Notes: a model not told the origin generated them from the sequence alone. Shown: positions 8,319-17,420, numbered from the stretch's first letter. The stretch: 46,438 nucleotides of DNA from Clostridia bacterium (GCA_035561135.1 DATMYA010000006.1:1-46438); one strand, 5' to 3'. Translations and numbers: made by a program.

Positions 8319-9154
8319 TGCTGAAGAAGACAGCAATATTTCTGATTCTGACCGTGATTCTTTCGCTCACGACAGCCCTGCCGGCCGCAGCGCCCGCGCA
8401 GGCATCGCGGGCGCCTGCAAACTCGCCGAAAGTTTCAAGGGATACAATCGGGCCCGTATCTCATGTCAGGCCTGCTCCCGACAAATTCCGCTTTCCCAAT
8501 GGGCAGACATTGCATTACGCAGCGGAATGGCGGCTCTGGACAGCCGGAACTGCTACGCTTCGCATGGATGGCTCAGGCAATGAGCAGCGCGTGACGGGCA
8601 CGGCAGATTCGGCTGGATTCGTAGCTTTGTTGTACAGGGTCGCGGACCGCTTCGAGAGCTACTTCGACCGGCGTTCCTTCTGTTCCTTGCGAATCAACAA
8701 ACATACCGAAGAAGGCCTGCACCGCCGTGACACCCAGATACGCTTTGACGCCGGACGCCGTAAAGCTGTGCTCGACGAACGCAACCTGAAGACCGGTACT
8801 ACCAAACATACCGAGGAAGACATTCCCGGCTGCGTTACGGACGTGCTATCCGCAATCTTCTACGTAGGATCGCTGCAACTTGAACCGGGTAGCACCTACA
8901 CCTTCCCCCTGAATGACGGCGGCAAAACAGTGGACGTGCGAGCGCACGTTGAAGCACGTGAGGAAATCAAAACCGACGCCGGAACCTTCAAGACCGTGCG
9001 GGTGCAGCCCGAAGCCGAATCAGGCGTGCTGAAAAGCCGGGGCAAGGTATGGGTGTGGTACACCGACGACGCGTCCCACATTCCTGTGCAGATGCGTGCC
9101 AGGCTTTTCTGGGGGACGCTGACCTTCCGGCTGACTCGTGTCGAGCGGCCATAG
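8318..9154 (+). CDS. DUF3108-family exported protein
   Basis: A 278-residue protein from ATG 8318, which overlaps the previous stop as TGATG. The frame is open upstream to 8180, but that part is antisense-like and overlaps the methyltransferase. A signal peptide covers residues 1-26 (LILTVILSLTTALPAAAPAQA). The mature part has the DUF3108 pattern: LHYAAEWRLWTAGTATLRMD, VADRFESYFDRRSFCSL, the repeated KHTEEG/KHTEED segments, and a C-terminal VWVWYTDDASHIPVQM. DUF3108 proteins are periplasmic beta-rich proteins without an assigned function. Operon position suggests an envelope role. Confidence 0.85.
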   Translation: MLKKTAIFLILTVILSLTTALPAAAPAQASRAPANSPKVSRDTIGPVSHVRPAPDKFRFPNGQTLHYAAEWRLWTAGTATLRMDGSGNEQRVTGTADSAGFVALLYRVADRFESYFDRRSFCSLRINKHTEEGLHRRDTQIRFDAGRRKAVLDERNLKTGTTKHTEEDIPGCVTDVLSAIFYVGSLQLEPGSTYTFPLNDGGKTVDVRAHVEAREEIKTDAGTFKTVRVQPEAESGVLKSRGKVWVWYTDDASHIPVQMRARLFWGTLTFRLTRVERP

Positions 9155-9163
9155 CGTTTCCAG

Positions 9164-9454
9164 TTAGATAAGACGGAAGCGCTCATTCAAAAGCCTTTGT
9201 AGCCGAGGCTTGTAGATAAGGTCATACGCAAGTTCCTTGTCCGGAAACATTGCCAAGGCTGCGCGACGGCTGTTCGCCGCCAACTCCGAAGCCTCCTCAA
9301 TTGTAAGATCCGCGTCCTGGCTGATGACCGACATGACCATGTTAATCATGATCTGCAGGCGGCGAATCTTGCGAGCTTCCTCCGCCAGTTCGGCTTGTTC
9401 AGCTTCGCTCCGTTGGTCTGGCCTCTGCTCTGGCAGCTGCTCTGACAACCCCAT
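9164..9454 (-). CDS. Small conserved protein of unknown function
   Basis: Not recognised by family. The start is taken at the ATG 9454, preceded on the minus strand by GGGGGA about 8 bases away; an upstream ATG at 9478 lacks such a site. The 96-residue product is predicted all-helical: a Gln/Glu/Ala-rich first third, then IRRLQIMINMVMSVISQD, EEASELAANSRRAALAMFP, and a basic tail ending RFRLI. It has no signal peptide or membrane segment. It is convergent with the DUF3108 gene, 9 bases apart. Confidence 0.65.
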   Translation of the reverse strand: MGLSEQLPEQRPDQRSEAEQAELAEEARKIRRLQIMINMVMSVISQDADLTIEEASELAANSRRAALAMFPDKELAYDLIYKPRLQRLLNERFRLI

Positions 9455-9888
9455 GATCGCATTCCCCCGAAGGCACAAACGCCAGCCCCGTGTTAAGAGC
9501 TGGCCGTGCAGCCATTACCTGTTTCAACGTCTTGGATGAAATGAGTTTTCCCCCTGTTGCGTTTTTAGCCGGTTTTTTACGGGGTAGTGAGATTCCGCAC
9601 TCATCGGCCACGGCCTACTAATAATTGGAGCTATCATGGAAAGTGGGGCGAGCATAGCCCGGCATTCAGGCGTTTCTGAGCAAGGGCGGGCGTAAGCCGA
9701 GTGAAGGAAGCCTCCGGCCTCGTGCTGGTGATAGCGGTCCTCCGACTCCGCGACTGCCTCGCTCCGCGCAGGAAGACAATAAGCGTTGTAACGATGTTAG
9801 AGTCAAGCGTAACAGTTTTGAAGTCGGTGTCCTCAGATAAAGACTCCACAAGCCGCGCGGTTACTGCATCGAAGAAGCTGGAGGAATA
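9455..9888. other. Gene-free gap with GC-rich dyad region
   Basis: No credible gene is seen. The stretch from about 9640 to 9780 is GC-rich, with the minus-strand phrases GGCTTACGCCC, CTCAGAAACGCC and GCGGAGTCGGAGG. Similar phrases (GGCTTACGCCCTCGCTCA; GGCTCTCCGAGCGACTC) occur in the gap at 14490-14575, so it may be a decayed dispersed repeat. The last bases hold the ribosome binding site GGAGGAATA of the next gene. Confidence 0.4.
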
Positions 9889-10167
9889 ATGGCTACTGCA
9901 CCGGAACCGAACGAAGTTCTCGTAAAGGTTTTCGACACCGAGCAGGAATCAGAGGCCATGGTGGTTCAAGGGCTGCTCGAGTCCTCTGGCATTCAGTCCG
10001 TGTTGACTTCGCTGGACGCAGTACAAGACGTCCTGCCCGGGGTCGGCGGCGTCATCATCCAGGTTCGGGCAGAGCAGGCAGAAGAAGCGCGACGCCTGAT
10101 AGAAGAATACCGCGCCAGCGCGGCTGCCGAAGATGAAGTCACCGGCGATACGGCGCAATCCGAATAG
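9889..10167 (+). CDS. DUF2007-type putative signal-transducing protein
   Basis: A 92-residue protein with the ferredoxin-like DUF2007 pattern. LVKVFDTEQESEAMVVQGLL (residues 11-30) is followed by an alternating segment GIQSVLTSLDAV, then GVIIQVRAEQAEEARRLIEE (54-73) and an acidic tail. Relatives are called putative signal-transducing proteins; the function is unknown. The start has a strong Shine-Dalgarno (GGAGGAAT, ending 2-4 bases before the ATG). Its 3' end overlaps the convergent comEC gene by 29 bases. Confidence 0.82.
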   Translation: MATAPEPNEVLVKVFDTEQESEAMVVQGLLESSGIQSVLTSLDAVQDVLPGVGGVIIQVRAEQAEEARRLIEEYRASAAAEDEVTGDTAQSE

Positions 10168-12715
10168 AGCTCCCATCCAGGTAGAAGCTGACTATGCCCA
10201 TGGTGTCCGTGCGATATGTGGAGACGTGTGCCTCAGCCAGTCGCGCCAGTACCTCAGGTCGCGGATGCCGGAAAGTATTGCGCCTTCCGACAGAGATTAC
10301 GGCCAGCTTCGGACGCAAGGCAGCCAGGAACTCCGGCGAGGTCGCTGTGATGCTGCCGTGGTGGCCGACTTTCAACAGGTCCGCTCGGATGCCGTTTTTC
10401 ACCAACTCCCGCTCGATCCGCCTGCCAGCGTCGCCGACCATCAGCACAGAATTTTCGCCGTAGCTGATGCGCAGAACCATGGCGTCTTCATCACGTACAC
10501 GGGCCTTAAGTTCCCAGTCGCGTGGTGGCGCAAGCACCTGGAAATGCAGTCCGCCGAAGTCGAACACCTCCCCTGCGGCGCGCCTGCGAACTGAAACGCC
10601 ATACTCGGCAGCTATGTCCAACAAAGCTTCCAGCTCAGGCGTGGAAAGGTTCGCCTCCGCCATCCAAAGCTCGCGCGGTTGGAAGTTCCGCACGATGGCG
10701 CGCATTCCGCCCATATGATCCAAATGTCCGTGGCTGAAGGCGACAGCGTCGAGACGAGCGATTCCGCGGGTCCACAAGTAAGGCGAGACGACATCCTCGC
10801 CGATATCGAAATCCGCATTCCCATTTCCGAGCATCCCGCCGGAATCAAGCAGCAAGGTCTTGCCTTCCGGCGAGACGATCAGGAACGAATCGCCCTGACC
10901 AACATCGATAGCCGTGAGTTCGAAGAGGCCACGCGGCAATTGTGCGTGGGGCGAGTAGGTGACGAGCAAGAACGCGCATAGGGTTAACGTGAACAGCCCC
11001 GTGGCGCACAACAGCGCTCGCCGTCGCGCCAGCAGCAGAGAAAGAGCAAAGCTCGCAGCGGCCAAGACCGCCATGGTGACGCTGGGTGAAGGCATTCGAA
11101 CATCGCTCATACGCGAGGCGCCGACTAGCTTAACGGCTCCCGTAACAGCCTCAAGCGCCCAACTCGCGATCCACGCAGGAATGGCTGCCAGCGATTGAGA
11201 GACATAACTCAGCGCAACCGCTGCCACCGAGGCGGGCATGAGCACGCCCGTAAGAGGAACGACCAGCGCATTCGCCGGCAGCGCAAGCAGGGTCGCCCTA
11301 TGGAAGTACCAGATCATCGGCAGCGCAAGCGCAACCTGCATCAGCTCCGAAACCAGCAACACCTCATAAGCGCCAAGTACGGTAGCGCAGAAGGTGACAA
11401 CGGCAAAGCGAGCGCCGGATTTTCCTAGGAACCTGGAGAGGCGTCCGGCAATCATTCGCAGATCCAGGCGGAACTGTGCATGCTTAGGGTCCAGCACCTG
11501 GTCATATCCCACGATGCCAAACATGCGCAACGCCCTTCGATAAGGCTCGGAGGTGCGCTCCAGCAGGGGCAGCGCGATGCCTCCAATCGCTACGACGGAG
11601 AGGAACGTGAGTTGAAAGCTGGCATCGAGAATCGCGCCGGGATCGGCTGCAAGAATAATGAGCGCTGCAACACCCACGGCATTCAATGCAGCGCGCTGTC
11701 GATAGAGCAGGCGCGTCGCCAGGTAGATGGCAAGCATGAGGGCTGCCCGGACAATTGGTGCGCCGGAATCGGCGAGATAGGCGTAGCCGCACGTCACAAA
11801 AAGCGTGACCAGCGTTGCCGTTAATTCTCCGGCACGTATTCGCTTGAGCACCCAGAAGAGCACGAACGCCAGGATGCCAACGTTCATTCCTGAGACGACG
11901 AGCACATGGTAGGTGCCACTACGCTGGAACGCTTCGCGCCACTCCGGGCCGATGTACGCGCGCTCGCCAATCAGCATGGCGTCGAGCAATCCGGCCTGCG
12001 GCGCAGGCCAAAGAGCGTGAATCCGGGCGAGGATGCTGCGACGCATTCGGCTGCGCAAATCAGCGAATGCACTCCCGCTGTGTCCCGGTAATACATTGAC
12101 CGCATCTGTACTCGCCGTACCCAGCAGATCAATTCCTTGTGCGCGCAGATAGCCTCGATAATCGAGTGCGCCGGGGTTCCCGTAGTTGAGTGGCGGGCGC
12201 AGCTTGGCCGTCAGGCTTACGCGTTCGCCATAGACGAGAAGTCTCTGTTTCGATGCTGACTGTTCCTCGTCGTCCCCATCGGCATCCGCGCTCGCCTTGC
12301 GGTGGCGCTCGAAAATGTTGAGCCGCACGGAACCGCTCACGGCATCGGAGCGCGATTCAATCATGACCTGTTCGACGGCGATGTCCACCGACTGCTGCTG
12401 GCCGCCGAATGGACTCTGTCGCAGCACGCCATCACGAATGACGTATCCGCTGATGCTGACTTCCTCGCCCTCGCTATGCCGCAGTAGCGGAGACGCTGGG
12501 CTGACTGCGGCATCACGGGCCTGAATGGCGAATGCGCCACACAGGCTAAAGAGTACAAGGGCCGCGCTTCCTGCTGCTACGGTGTTGCGTCGAAGCGCAA
12601 GCACGACCGCGCCAACCAAGATGAGCGCAAAAGCCGAGAGCAGCACAACCGGAGGATGCCAGAAGTGGCGACCGAAGATGATTCCGCTCGCAAACGCCAC
12701 GCAAGCGGCAAACAC
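10139..12715 (-). CDS. comEC: ComEC/Rec2-family DNA internalisation protein
   Basis: The inner-membrane channel that carries one DNA strand into the cytoplasm in natural transformation. The 858 residues show the full three-part layout. There is an N-terminal hydrophobic pair with an OB-like DUF4131 region (about 1-210), and a multi-pass competence domain (about 230-560, with YHVLVVSGMNVGILAF at its start). The C-terminal metallo-beta-lactamase-like domain (about 590-850) has DVGQGDSFLI and the metal-binding HGHLDH in FSHGHLDHMGG. The start is GTG 12715, the only standard start after an in-frame stop upstream. The Lys-Pro-Phe-Ala stretch upstream of it looks coding-like, so a CTG start slightly earlier is possible. 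No other competence genes are in the window. Confidence 0.93.
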   Translation of the reverse strand: MFAACVAFASGIIFGRHFWHPPVVLLSAFALILVGAVVLALRRNTVAAGSAALVLFSLCGAFAIQARDAAVSPASPLLRHSEGEEVSISGYVIRDGVLRQSPFGGQQQSVDIAVEQVMIESRSDAVSGSVRLNIFERHRKASADADGDDEEQSASKQRLLVYGERVSLTAKLRPPLNYGNPGALDYRGYLRAQGIDLLGTASTDAVNVLPGHSGSAFADLRSRMRRSILARIHALWPAPQAGLLDAMLIGERAYIGPEWREAFQRSGTYHVLVVSGMNVGILAFVLFWVLKRIRAGELTATLVTLFVTCGYAYLADSGAPIVRAALMLAIYLATRLLYRQRAALNAVGVAALIILAADPGAILDASFQLTFLSVVAIGGIALPLLERTSEPYRRALRMFGIVGYDQVLDPKHAQFRLDLRMIAGRLSRFLGKSGARFAVVTFCATVLGAYEVLLVSELMQVALALPMIWYFHRATLLALPANALVVPLTGVLMPASVAAVALSYVSQSLAAIPAWIASWALEAVTGAVKLVGASRMSDVRMPSPSVTMAVLAAASFALSLLLARRRALLCATGLFTLTLCAFLLVTYSPHAQLPRGLFELTAIDVGQGDSFLIVSPEGKTLLLDSGGMLGNGNADFDIGEDVVSPYLWTRGIARLDAVAFSHGHLDHMGGMRAIVRNFQPRELWMAEANLSTPELEALLDIAAEYGVSVRRRAAGEVFDFGGLHFQVLAPPRDWELKARVRDEDAMVLRISYGENSVLMVGDAGRRIERELVKNGIRADLLKVGHHGSITATSPEFLAALRPKLAVISVGRRNTFRHPRPEVLARLAEAHVSTYRTDTMGIVSFYLDGSSIRIAPYRR

Positions 12716-12771
12716 CGGCGAATGTCCGAAGAGTCGCGGTGCGTTGGCGAACGGCTTGGGCCCGGGGAGAC

Positions 12772-13065
12772 TCAGATGCGATCCAGGTCACCCAGGCCGA
12801 TGTTCGCGGCCCACGGCCAGATCTCGTACTGAGCCAATCCGTTCCGTGTGTAGGGGTCGTTGTCGCGCACGCGGTCGAGTGCAGGTTGCGCATCCGCTTC
12901 AGAGATTCGCAGAAGCAGCGCGCCTCCGCTGCGCGGGTCAAGCGGCCCGGAGGCGATCAGGATTCCCTGCTCCTTCAGTTCACGCAAGTATGCGCGGTGC
13001 TCGTCGACAAGCTTGAGCACCTCTTCGAGAGGGCGGCGGTAGCGAAGGATGGCAAGTGCGTACAT
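12772..13065 (-). CDS. YciI-family protein
   Basis: A 97-residue ferredoxin-like alpha-beta-barrel protein. YciI-family features are MYALAILRYRRPLEEV at the start, DEHRAYLRELKEQGILIASGP (about 21-41) with the conserved His-Arg pair and Ser-Gly-Pro, and a C-terminal YEIWPW. The conserved Asp near residue 69 (DNDPY) fits the active-site-like position of the family. YciI relatives are small hydrolase- or lyase-like enzymes of mostly unknown substrate. It lies between rlmD (29 bases upstream) and comEC, probably in one transcript. Confidence 0.85.
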   Translation of the reverse strand: MYALAILRYRRPLEEVLKLVDEHRAYLRELKEQGILIASGPLDPRSGGALLLRISEADAQPALDRVRDNDPYTRNGLAQYEIWPWAANIGLGDLDRI

Positions 13066-13093
13066 GAAAACCTGCGACGCCTTGCAACCAGCG

Positions 13094-14473
13094 TTACCGA
13101 ACCAGTTGGAAGACGCTTTCCATGTGGAACGTCTGCGGGAACAAGTCCACCAGGTGTGCCTGTTCGACGCGGAAGCCCGATTCTAGCAGCACGCGCAAGT
13201 CGCGCGAGAGTGTGGACGGGTCGCACGATACATACGTCAATCGCGGAGTTTTCAACCGGCTCAACGCACGCGCCGTCCTTTCTCCCAAGCCGCTTCGAGG
13301 AGGATCGACAACGACGAGGTCGAAGCGAGAGTTCCCGGCAATCTTGCTGAGATATTCATCGGTGGACCCGTGTATTGCTCTCGAACCGCGGGGAGTGTTG
13401 TGCTTGAGATCGGAATAGGAGAACACGGCGGATTCAACGGCTGTGACGCGCTCGAACGTGCGTGACAGCGGCACGGTGAACAGACCAGTCCCGGCATACA
13501 GATCGAGCGCCGTGCCGCCTTTTCGGCCGCCGGTGACGAGTTCTAGCAGCTTCGATGCAAGGAATCGGTTTGTCTGGAAGAAGGAACCAGCACTGACCCG
13601 GTATTCGTTATCGCCAACTTTATAGGCGAGCTGGTTTTCTCCGAAGGCCAGTCCCGGCCCGGTTAGCGAATTCAGCAACGGAGCCCGGTCGCCCTCCGCC
13701 TCATTACTCGCTGCGGATTGGAAAGCCACAACGCCGATCACTTGCGGCATGACCTTTCGCAGGGCTTCGGCGAACGCGCGGAAGTCATCGGGCGGAGCGT
13801 TGCGATCTATGTAGAGTTCCAGCAGCAACGCCGAATCGTCATGGTTCGCGAAGAACTGCACTTCGCGCAAAGTGCCGGGAACGCGACCTACTCGGCCAAT
13901 CTCCCATACTGTTTCCAAGGCGCGATTGATAAGCAGGGAACTGATGGGACACTCTTCCACGGGCAGCAGGTCGTGCGTGCCAAAGGCGTAGTATCCCAGC
14001 GCAAAGTCCGGCGCGCTGCGAACCTTCAGCCGTGTCCGATTGCGGTAGGCCCATGGCTCGGACGCATGGACCTGTAGCTCGCTTTCGAGCGTGAGCTTCG
14101 CCGTGCGCTGCAATGTTTCCCGCAGAATGTCGGACTTTATCCTGAGTTGATGGTCGTAACTGGTGTGCTGATAATGGCATCCACCACAGCGCGAGAAATA
14201 AGGGCACGGCGGAACGGTGCGAACCGGCGAAGCGGCGACAACCTCTTGAAGCCGAGCACGCGCGTAACCCGGGCGCTCCTCGACCACAGAGACGCTGACT
14301 TCTTCTCCCGTCAGAACAAAGGGCACAAACACGGCTTTCCCTTGTCCCTGCTCATTTGCTGGCAGACGGCCAAGTCCGTCGCCGCCATAGATCATTTTTT
14401 CAATCGTGATATTCAAGACACCATTGTTGCATAAGGGCGGAGCATAAGGCGGGGCGTCAATAGGAAGCTGCAA
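13094..14473 (-). CDS. rlmD: 23S rRNA (uracil-5-)-methyltransferase, RumA/RlmD type
   Basis: Methylates a uracil of 23S rRNA at C5 using AdoMet. The N-terminal TRAM domain (about 20-80) has EKMIYGGDGLGRL. The iron-sulfur ligands are Cys90, Cys96 and Cys99 in CPYFSRCGGC, with the fourth Cys in VEECPISS. The AdoMet-binding domain has LDLYAGTGLFTVPL, VVDPPRSGLGERT and the catalytic-cysteine motif YVSCDPSTLSRDL. The 459 residues are normal for the TRAM-containing group. The target uridine (U1939 in E. coli) is assumed from the family. The annotated TTG start at 14473 has no clear ribosome binding site; a TTG 19 codons later is an alternative. Confidence 0.9.
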   Translation of the reverse strand: MQLPIDAPPYAPPLCNNGVLNITIEKMIYGGDGLGRLPANEQGQGKAVFVPFVLTGEEVSVSVVEERPGYARARLQEVVAASPVRTVPPCPYFSRCGGCHYQHTSYDHQLRIKSDILRETLQRTAKLTLESELQVHASEPWAYRNRTRLKVRSAPDFALGYYAFGTHDLLPVEECPISSLLINRALETVWEIGRVGRVPGTLREVQFFANHDDSALLLELYIDRNAPPDDFRAFAEALRKVMPQVIGVVAFQSAASNEAEGDRAPLLNSLTGPGLAFGENQLAYKVGDNEYRVSAGSFFQTNRFLASKLLELVTGGRKGGTALDLYAGTGLFTVPLSRTFERVTAVESAVFSYSDLKHNTPRGSRAIHGSTDEYLSKIAGNSRFDLVVVDPPRSGLGERTARALSRLKTPRLTYVSCDPSTLSRDLRVLLESGFRVEQAHLVDLFPQTFHMESVFQLVR

Positions 14474-14576
14474 AAGGGATCATTCGACTCGGGCTTACGC
14501 CCTCGCTCATGAAGCCAAAGTGCTCAGCAGCTTAGCGACTCAGTATCTCTGCGGCTCTCCGAGCGACTCAACGGCG

Positions 14577-15263
14577 CTACATATAGAACAGACTGAGTCG
14601 CGGCAATGCGTAGCGTTCCAGCAGTTTCTTGTTCACGTACTGTTTCAGGAGTTGCTCGATTTGTGGGCCGGTCATTTTGCTGCGATAGGGCGCGAGCTCC
14701 CGGTCAGCCTGCGCGCGAATGGCAACAATGTCGTCGTCCGCAGTGACCGTGAACAGGACGGCAAACAGCTTCTCCTCCATGACGGTCATGCGTCGCTCAA
14801 GTTCTTCGAGATCGACCGGCGCGCCAGCGCGTATTCCCGCGGCAAGGTCCTGCAACGCTTTCGCATCGTCCGTCACCAGCGAACTTGCCTGTGCCGGGAT
14901 CTTGGCCTTTTCCAGAGCAAGGGCGTTGCGGACGAAGAACCCGGCCACCGCCTCGTTGTCCACCTTGGCTTCGGATTTCTCCTTGCGCTCGGCGCCGACG
15001 CCAGCCTCGGCGATGTCTTCTGCCGCCCCGAGTACCTCCTGCGTGCAGTAGGCAAGACCGTTTACTTTGCGCGTCTTCGTCGGGCGCTTCTCCCATTTGT
15101 CGAACGCGGTGTCGATCCCGCGCAACACGGCTTCCAGCGGGATGCCGGCGTCCTTCCATGATTCGATCAACGCCCAGTCGAGAGAGGACAGCAGGAGAAT
15201 GCCGCCGCGGCGAGCCTGGAAGTGCTCCTCGATTTCCGTGAAGTAGTTAAAATAATTCTCCAC
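14577..15263 (-). CDS. Conserved protein of unknown function
   Basis: No family recognised. An ATG far upstream (15428) would overlap coaX, so the start is taken at GTG 15263, which has GGAG about 8 bases before it and begins VENYFNYFTEIEEHF. The product is 228 residues, cytoplasmic and mostly helical: a mixed N-terminal domain (LLLSSLDWALIESWKDAGIP, residues ~20-39, then a basic KRPTKTRK), then a Lys/Glu/Ala-rich helical half ending with basic and Tyr residues. It sits 58 bases after coaX on the same strand and is probably cotranscribed with birA-coaX. Confidence 0.72.
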   Translation of the reverse strand: MENYFNYFTEIEEHFQARRGGILLLSSLDWALIESWKDAGIPLEAVLRGIDTAFDKWEKRPTKTRKVNGLAYCTQEVLGAAEDIAEAGVGAERKEKSEAKVDNEAVAGFFVRNALALEKAKIPAQASSLVTDDAKALQDLAAGIRAGAPVDLEELERRMTVMEEKLFAVLFTVTADDDIVAIRAQADRELAPYRSKMTGPQIEQLLKQYVNKKLLERYALPRLSLFYM

Positions 15264-15321
15264 GATCAGGACTCCAGCGGGCGCGCAACGGTGGAACGAA
15301 GAAGATTGTGGCCGGACACAC

Positions 15322-16179
15322 TCACCGGCGTTTCGACTGTTCAAGCGCTGCGGCTTCGGCGGAACTTGCCTCCGTTTTGCGACGCTGGTGCGCGGCGTTG
15401 CGCTCCCAGATGATGCGGAGGCCTTCAAGCGTAAGCAGGTCGTCCACGACGGTAATGAAGCGCGAGCCGCCGCCCATCAGCGGAGCCAGGCCGCCAGTTG
15501 CAACCACTTTCCCCTCGCCCAGTTCTCCGAGCATATGCTCCAGTATCCCGTCTACCAGTCCCAGGTATCCGTAGTAGAGACCGGATTGCAGGCTGCTCAC
15601 CGTGGTGGTTCCGATGATGCGGCTGGGCTTGCGAATGTCCACGCGTGGCAGCCGTGCGGTGCGCACGAACAACGCTTCAGCCGAGATTCCAATCCCCGGC
15701 GCGATGATTCCGCCGAGATACTCACCTTTAGCTGAGATTGCGTCGAAAGTTGTCGCGGTGCCGAAATCGACGACAATGCACGGCCCTCCGTATTTCTCGA
15801 AGGCGGCTACGCTGTTCACGATGCGATCAGCGCCAACTTCGCTGGGATTGTCGTAGTACACCGGCATTCCAGTCTTTACGCCGGGCTCTATGAACAGCGG
15901 ACGTGCCTTGAAATAGCGTTCGCAGACCTCGCGAAGCGTTGTATCCATGGGCGGCACGACGGACGAGATGACAATGCCGGTGATGGCGGACGAATCGATT
16001 CCGCTCATCGCGAACAGGTTGCGGAAGAGCACGCCGTACTCATCGACGGTCTGCGTTCTGATGCTGGCAACGCGCCAGTGCGCGAGAAGTTCCACGCCAG
16101 CGGCGATGCCCGGCTGCGACGGAGCAGCGTACACCCCGAGAACCGTGTTGGTGTTTCCTACATCGAGTACGAAAAGCAT
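15322..16179 (-). CDS. coaX: Type III pantothenate kinase
   Basis: Phosphorylates pantothenate in the first step of coenzyme A synthesis. The 285 residues are slightly longer than the usual ~255-260 because of a polar Ala/Glu tail. The ATP-binding DVGNTNTVLGVY is at residues 6-17 with Asp6. NPSEVGADRIVNSVAAFEKY and VVDFGTATTFDAIS give the pantothenate-binding and second phosphate-binding signatures of the ASKHA fold. It is 39 bases downstream of birA on the same strand, a CoA/biotin cofactor pairing. Confidence 0.94.
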   Translation of the reverse strand: MLFVLDVGNTNTVLGVYAAPSQPGIAAGVELLAHWRVASIRTQTVDEYGVLFRNLFAMSGIDSSAITGIVISSVVPPMDTTLREVCERYFKARPLFIEPGVKTGMPVYYDNPSEVGADRIVNSVAAFEKYGGPCIVVDFGTATTFDAISAKGEYLGGIIAPGIGISAEALFVRTARLPRVDIRKPSRIIGTTTVSSLQSGLYYGYLGLVDGILEHMLGELGEGKVVATGGLAPLMGGGSRFITVVDDLLTLEGLRIIWERNAAHQRRKTEASSAEAAALEQSKRR

Positions 16180-16218
16180 GCCTTACTGACCTTCTCCGGG
16201 AGGCTTGTGCCTAGTGTC

Positions 16219-17271
16219 TTAGATTTTTGCGTTGCGTGCTCGCACACCGCCCGAAAGCACCGTTCGCAGGCCGTCTGCGGCTCGTACCTGCAGGAATCCG
16301 CGTGAGTCGAGACCTTCCGTTACACCGTCATACCCGCCGTTTTCCTCGACGTGTACCTCGCGTCTTCGCGCGTAGGACGAGCGCTGTTCGAAGCGATGAA
16401 GAATGGACTTGTGTGCCGAGACCGATCCATCGAGAAGCGCACGATATTCGCGGTCAAGCGATTTTAACAAAGCTGCGACAAAGTCGACGCGCGACCAGCT
16501 ACGTCCGGTTTCAATGCGAACCGAGGTTGCAATATCCTGAAGCTCGCCGGAGAAGCTCTCCTGGTTGATGTTCATGCCGATGCCGACGACGACGTAACGA
16601 ACCCGCGTCACCTCGGCATTGAGTTCGGTCAGAATTCCGCAGAACTTTTTGTCGCCGAAGAGCACGTCGTTGGGCCAGCGAAGATCCGGGCGTATGCCGG
16701 TCAACTCCTCCGCTGCAGCAAAGACGGCGAGTCCGGCGGCCAGCGAGATAACCAGCACGTCGGCAGGTGCCAGGTTCGGGCGCAGTATGACCGAGCAGTA
16801 GATCCCGACCGAACTGGCCGAATCCCAATCGTGCCCGCCGCGACCTTTGCCGGAAGTCTGCTCTTCCGCGATGAATACCGCGCCCTCTCGCTCACCCTCG
16901 GCCGCGGCCTGCATTGCAGCGGCACTGGTTGAGCCAACGCGGTAGTAGTGCTGAATATTTTCAGCGAAGATAGTGCCCTTCAGCTTTGGCGCCAGCATCT
17001 CCGGCAGAAGGAGATCAGGGATAGACACCAGTCGGTAGCCTTCCGTCGGGTGCCCCTCGATGGCGACACCGAGCTCCCGCAGTTGCTCGATAAGCCGCCA
17101 GACTTCCGAGCGCCCAGTGCCAAGCTCCTCTGCGATCTTTGTTCCGCTTACGACCAGCATCGGATGGTCTGTGAGTAGCCGGACGATTTGGCCAAGACGA
17201 TGGTCGGTCCGCGCTCCGATGTCGTTCGTTTGCGACGGATTGTTGCGCGTGGGCATGGAGTCGTGATTCAT
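16219..17271 (-). CDS. birA: Biotin--[acetyl-CoA-carboxylase] ligase with N-terminal HTH domain
   Basis: Activates biotin to biotinyl-AMP and attaches it to acetyl-CoA carboxylase. The 350 residues are in the bifunctional BirA size class. A winged-helix region (about 30-88) has VSGTKIAEELGTGRSEVWRL and GVAIEGHPTEGYRL. The catalytic domain has EEQTSGKGRGGHDW (near 135, the biotinyl-AMP loop) and LRWPNDVLFGDKKFCGILTE (near 198-217). The HTH implies it may also act as a repressor, but no biotin operon is in this window. The start may be a few codons later, at the second Met. Confidence 0.92.
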   Translation of the reverse strand: MNHDSMPTRNNPSQTNDIGARTDHRLGQIVRLLTDHPMLVVSGTKIAEELGTGRSEVWRLIEQLRELGVAIEGHPTEGYRLVSIPDLLLPEMLAPKLKGTIFAENIQHYYRVGSTSAAAMQAAAEGEREGAVFIAEEQTSGKGRGGHDWDSASSVGIYCSVILRPNLAPADVLVISLAAGLAVFAAAEELTGIRPDLRWPNDVLFGDKKFCGILTELNAEVTRVRYVVVGIGMNINQESFSGELQDIATSVRIETGRSWSRVDFVAALLKSLDREYRALLDGSVSAHKSILHRFEQRSSYARRREVHVEENGGYDGVTEGLDSRGFLQVRAADGLRTVLSGGVRARNAKI

Positions 17272-17345
17272 AGAATCGGGCCGGACGCGGTCGGGGCAAC
17301 CCCCAAAGGCGAAAATTGATTATCCCGAACCGCCGCAAAACATTC

Positions 17346-17381
17346 AAAACAAAAACGCCGCCGGCCTTGGAAGCCGACGGC
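17346..17381 (-). terminator. Rho-independent terminator after yceI
   Basis: The minus strand reads GCCGTCGGC, 7-base loop, GCCGGCGGC (plus 17357-17381), then GTTTTTGTTTTG. The stem pairs with one G-T wobble. It lies 40 bases past the yceI stop and before birA. Confidence 0.85.
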
Positions 17382-17386
17382 CCTGG

Positions 17387-17418
17387 GTTTGTATACCCAA
17401 GCGTTTGCGTACCCAAGC
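17387..17418. repeat. 16-bp tandem duplication
   Basis: GTTTGTATACCCAAGC (17387-17402) is followed directly by GTTTGCGTACCCAAGC (17403-17418). The copies differ at two positions. It fills the space between the yceI stop and its terminator and codes for nothing. Confidence 0.7.
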
Positions 17419-17420
17419 CG

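Noticed and set aside
9399..9611. Minus-strand 70-codon ORF with a basic Lys/Pro/Arg N-terminus
   Set aside because: It overlaps the better-supported gene at 9164-9454, has no ribosome binding site, and ends in Arg/Ala noise.
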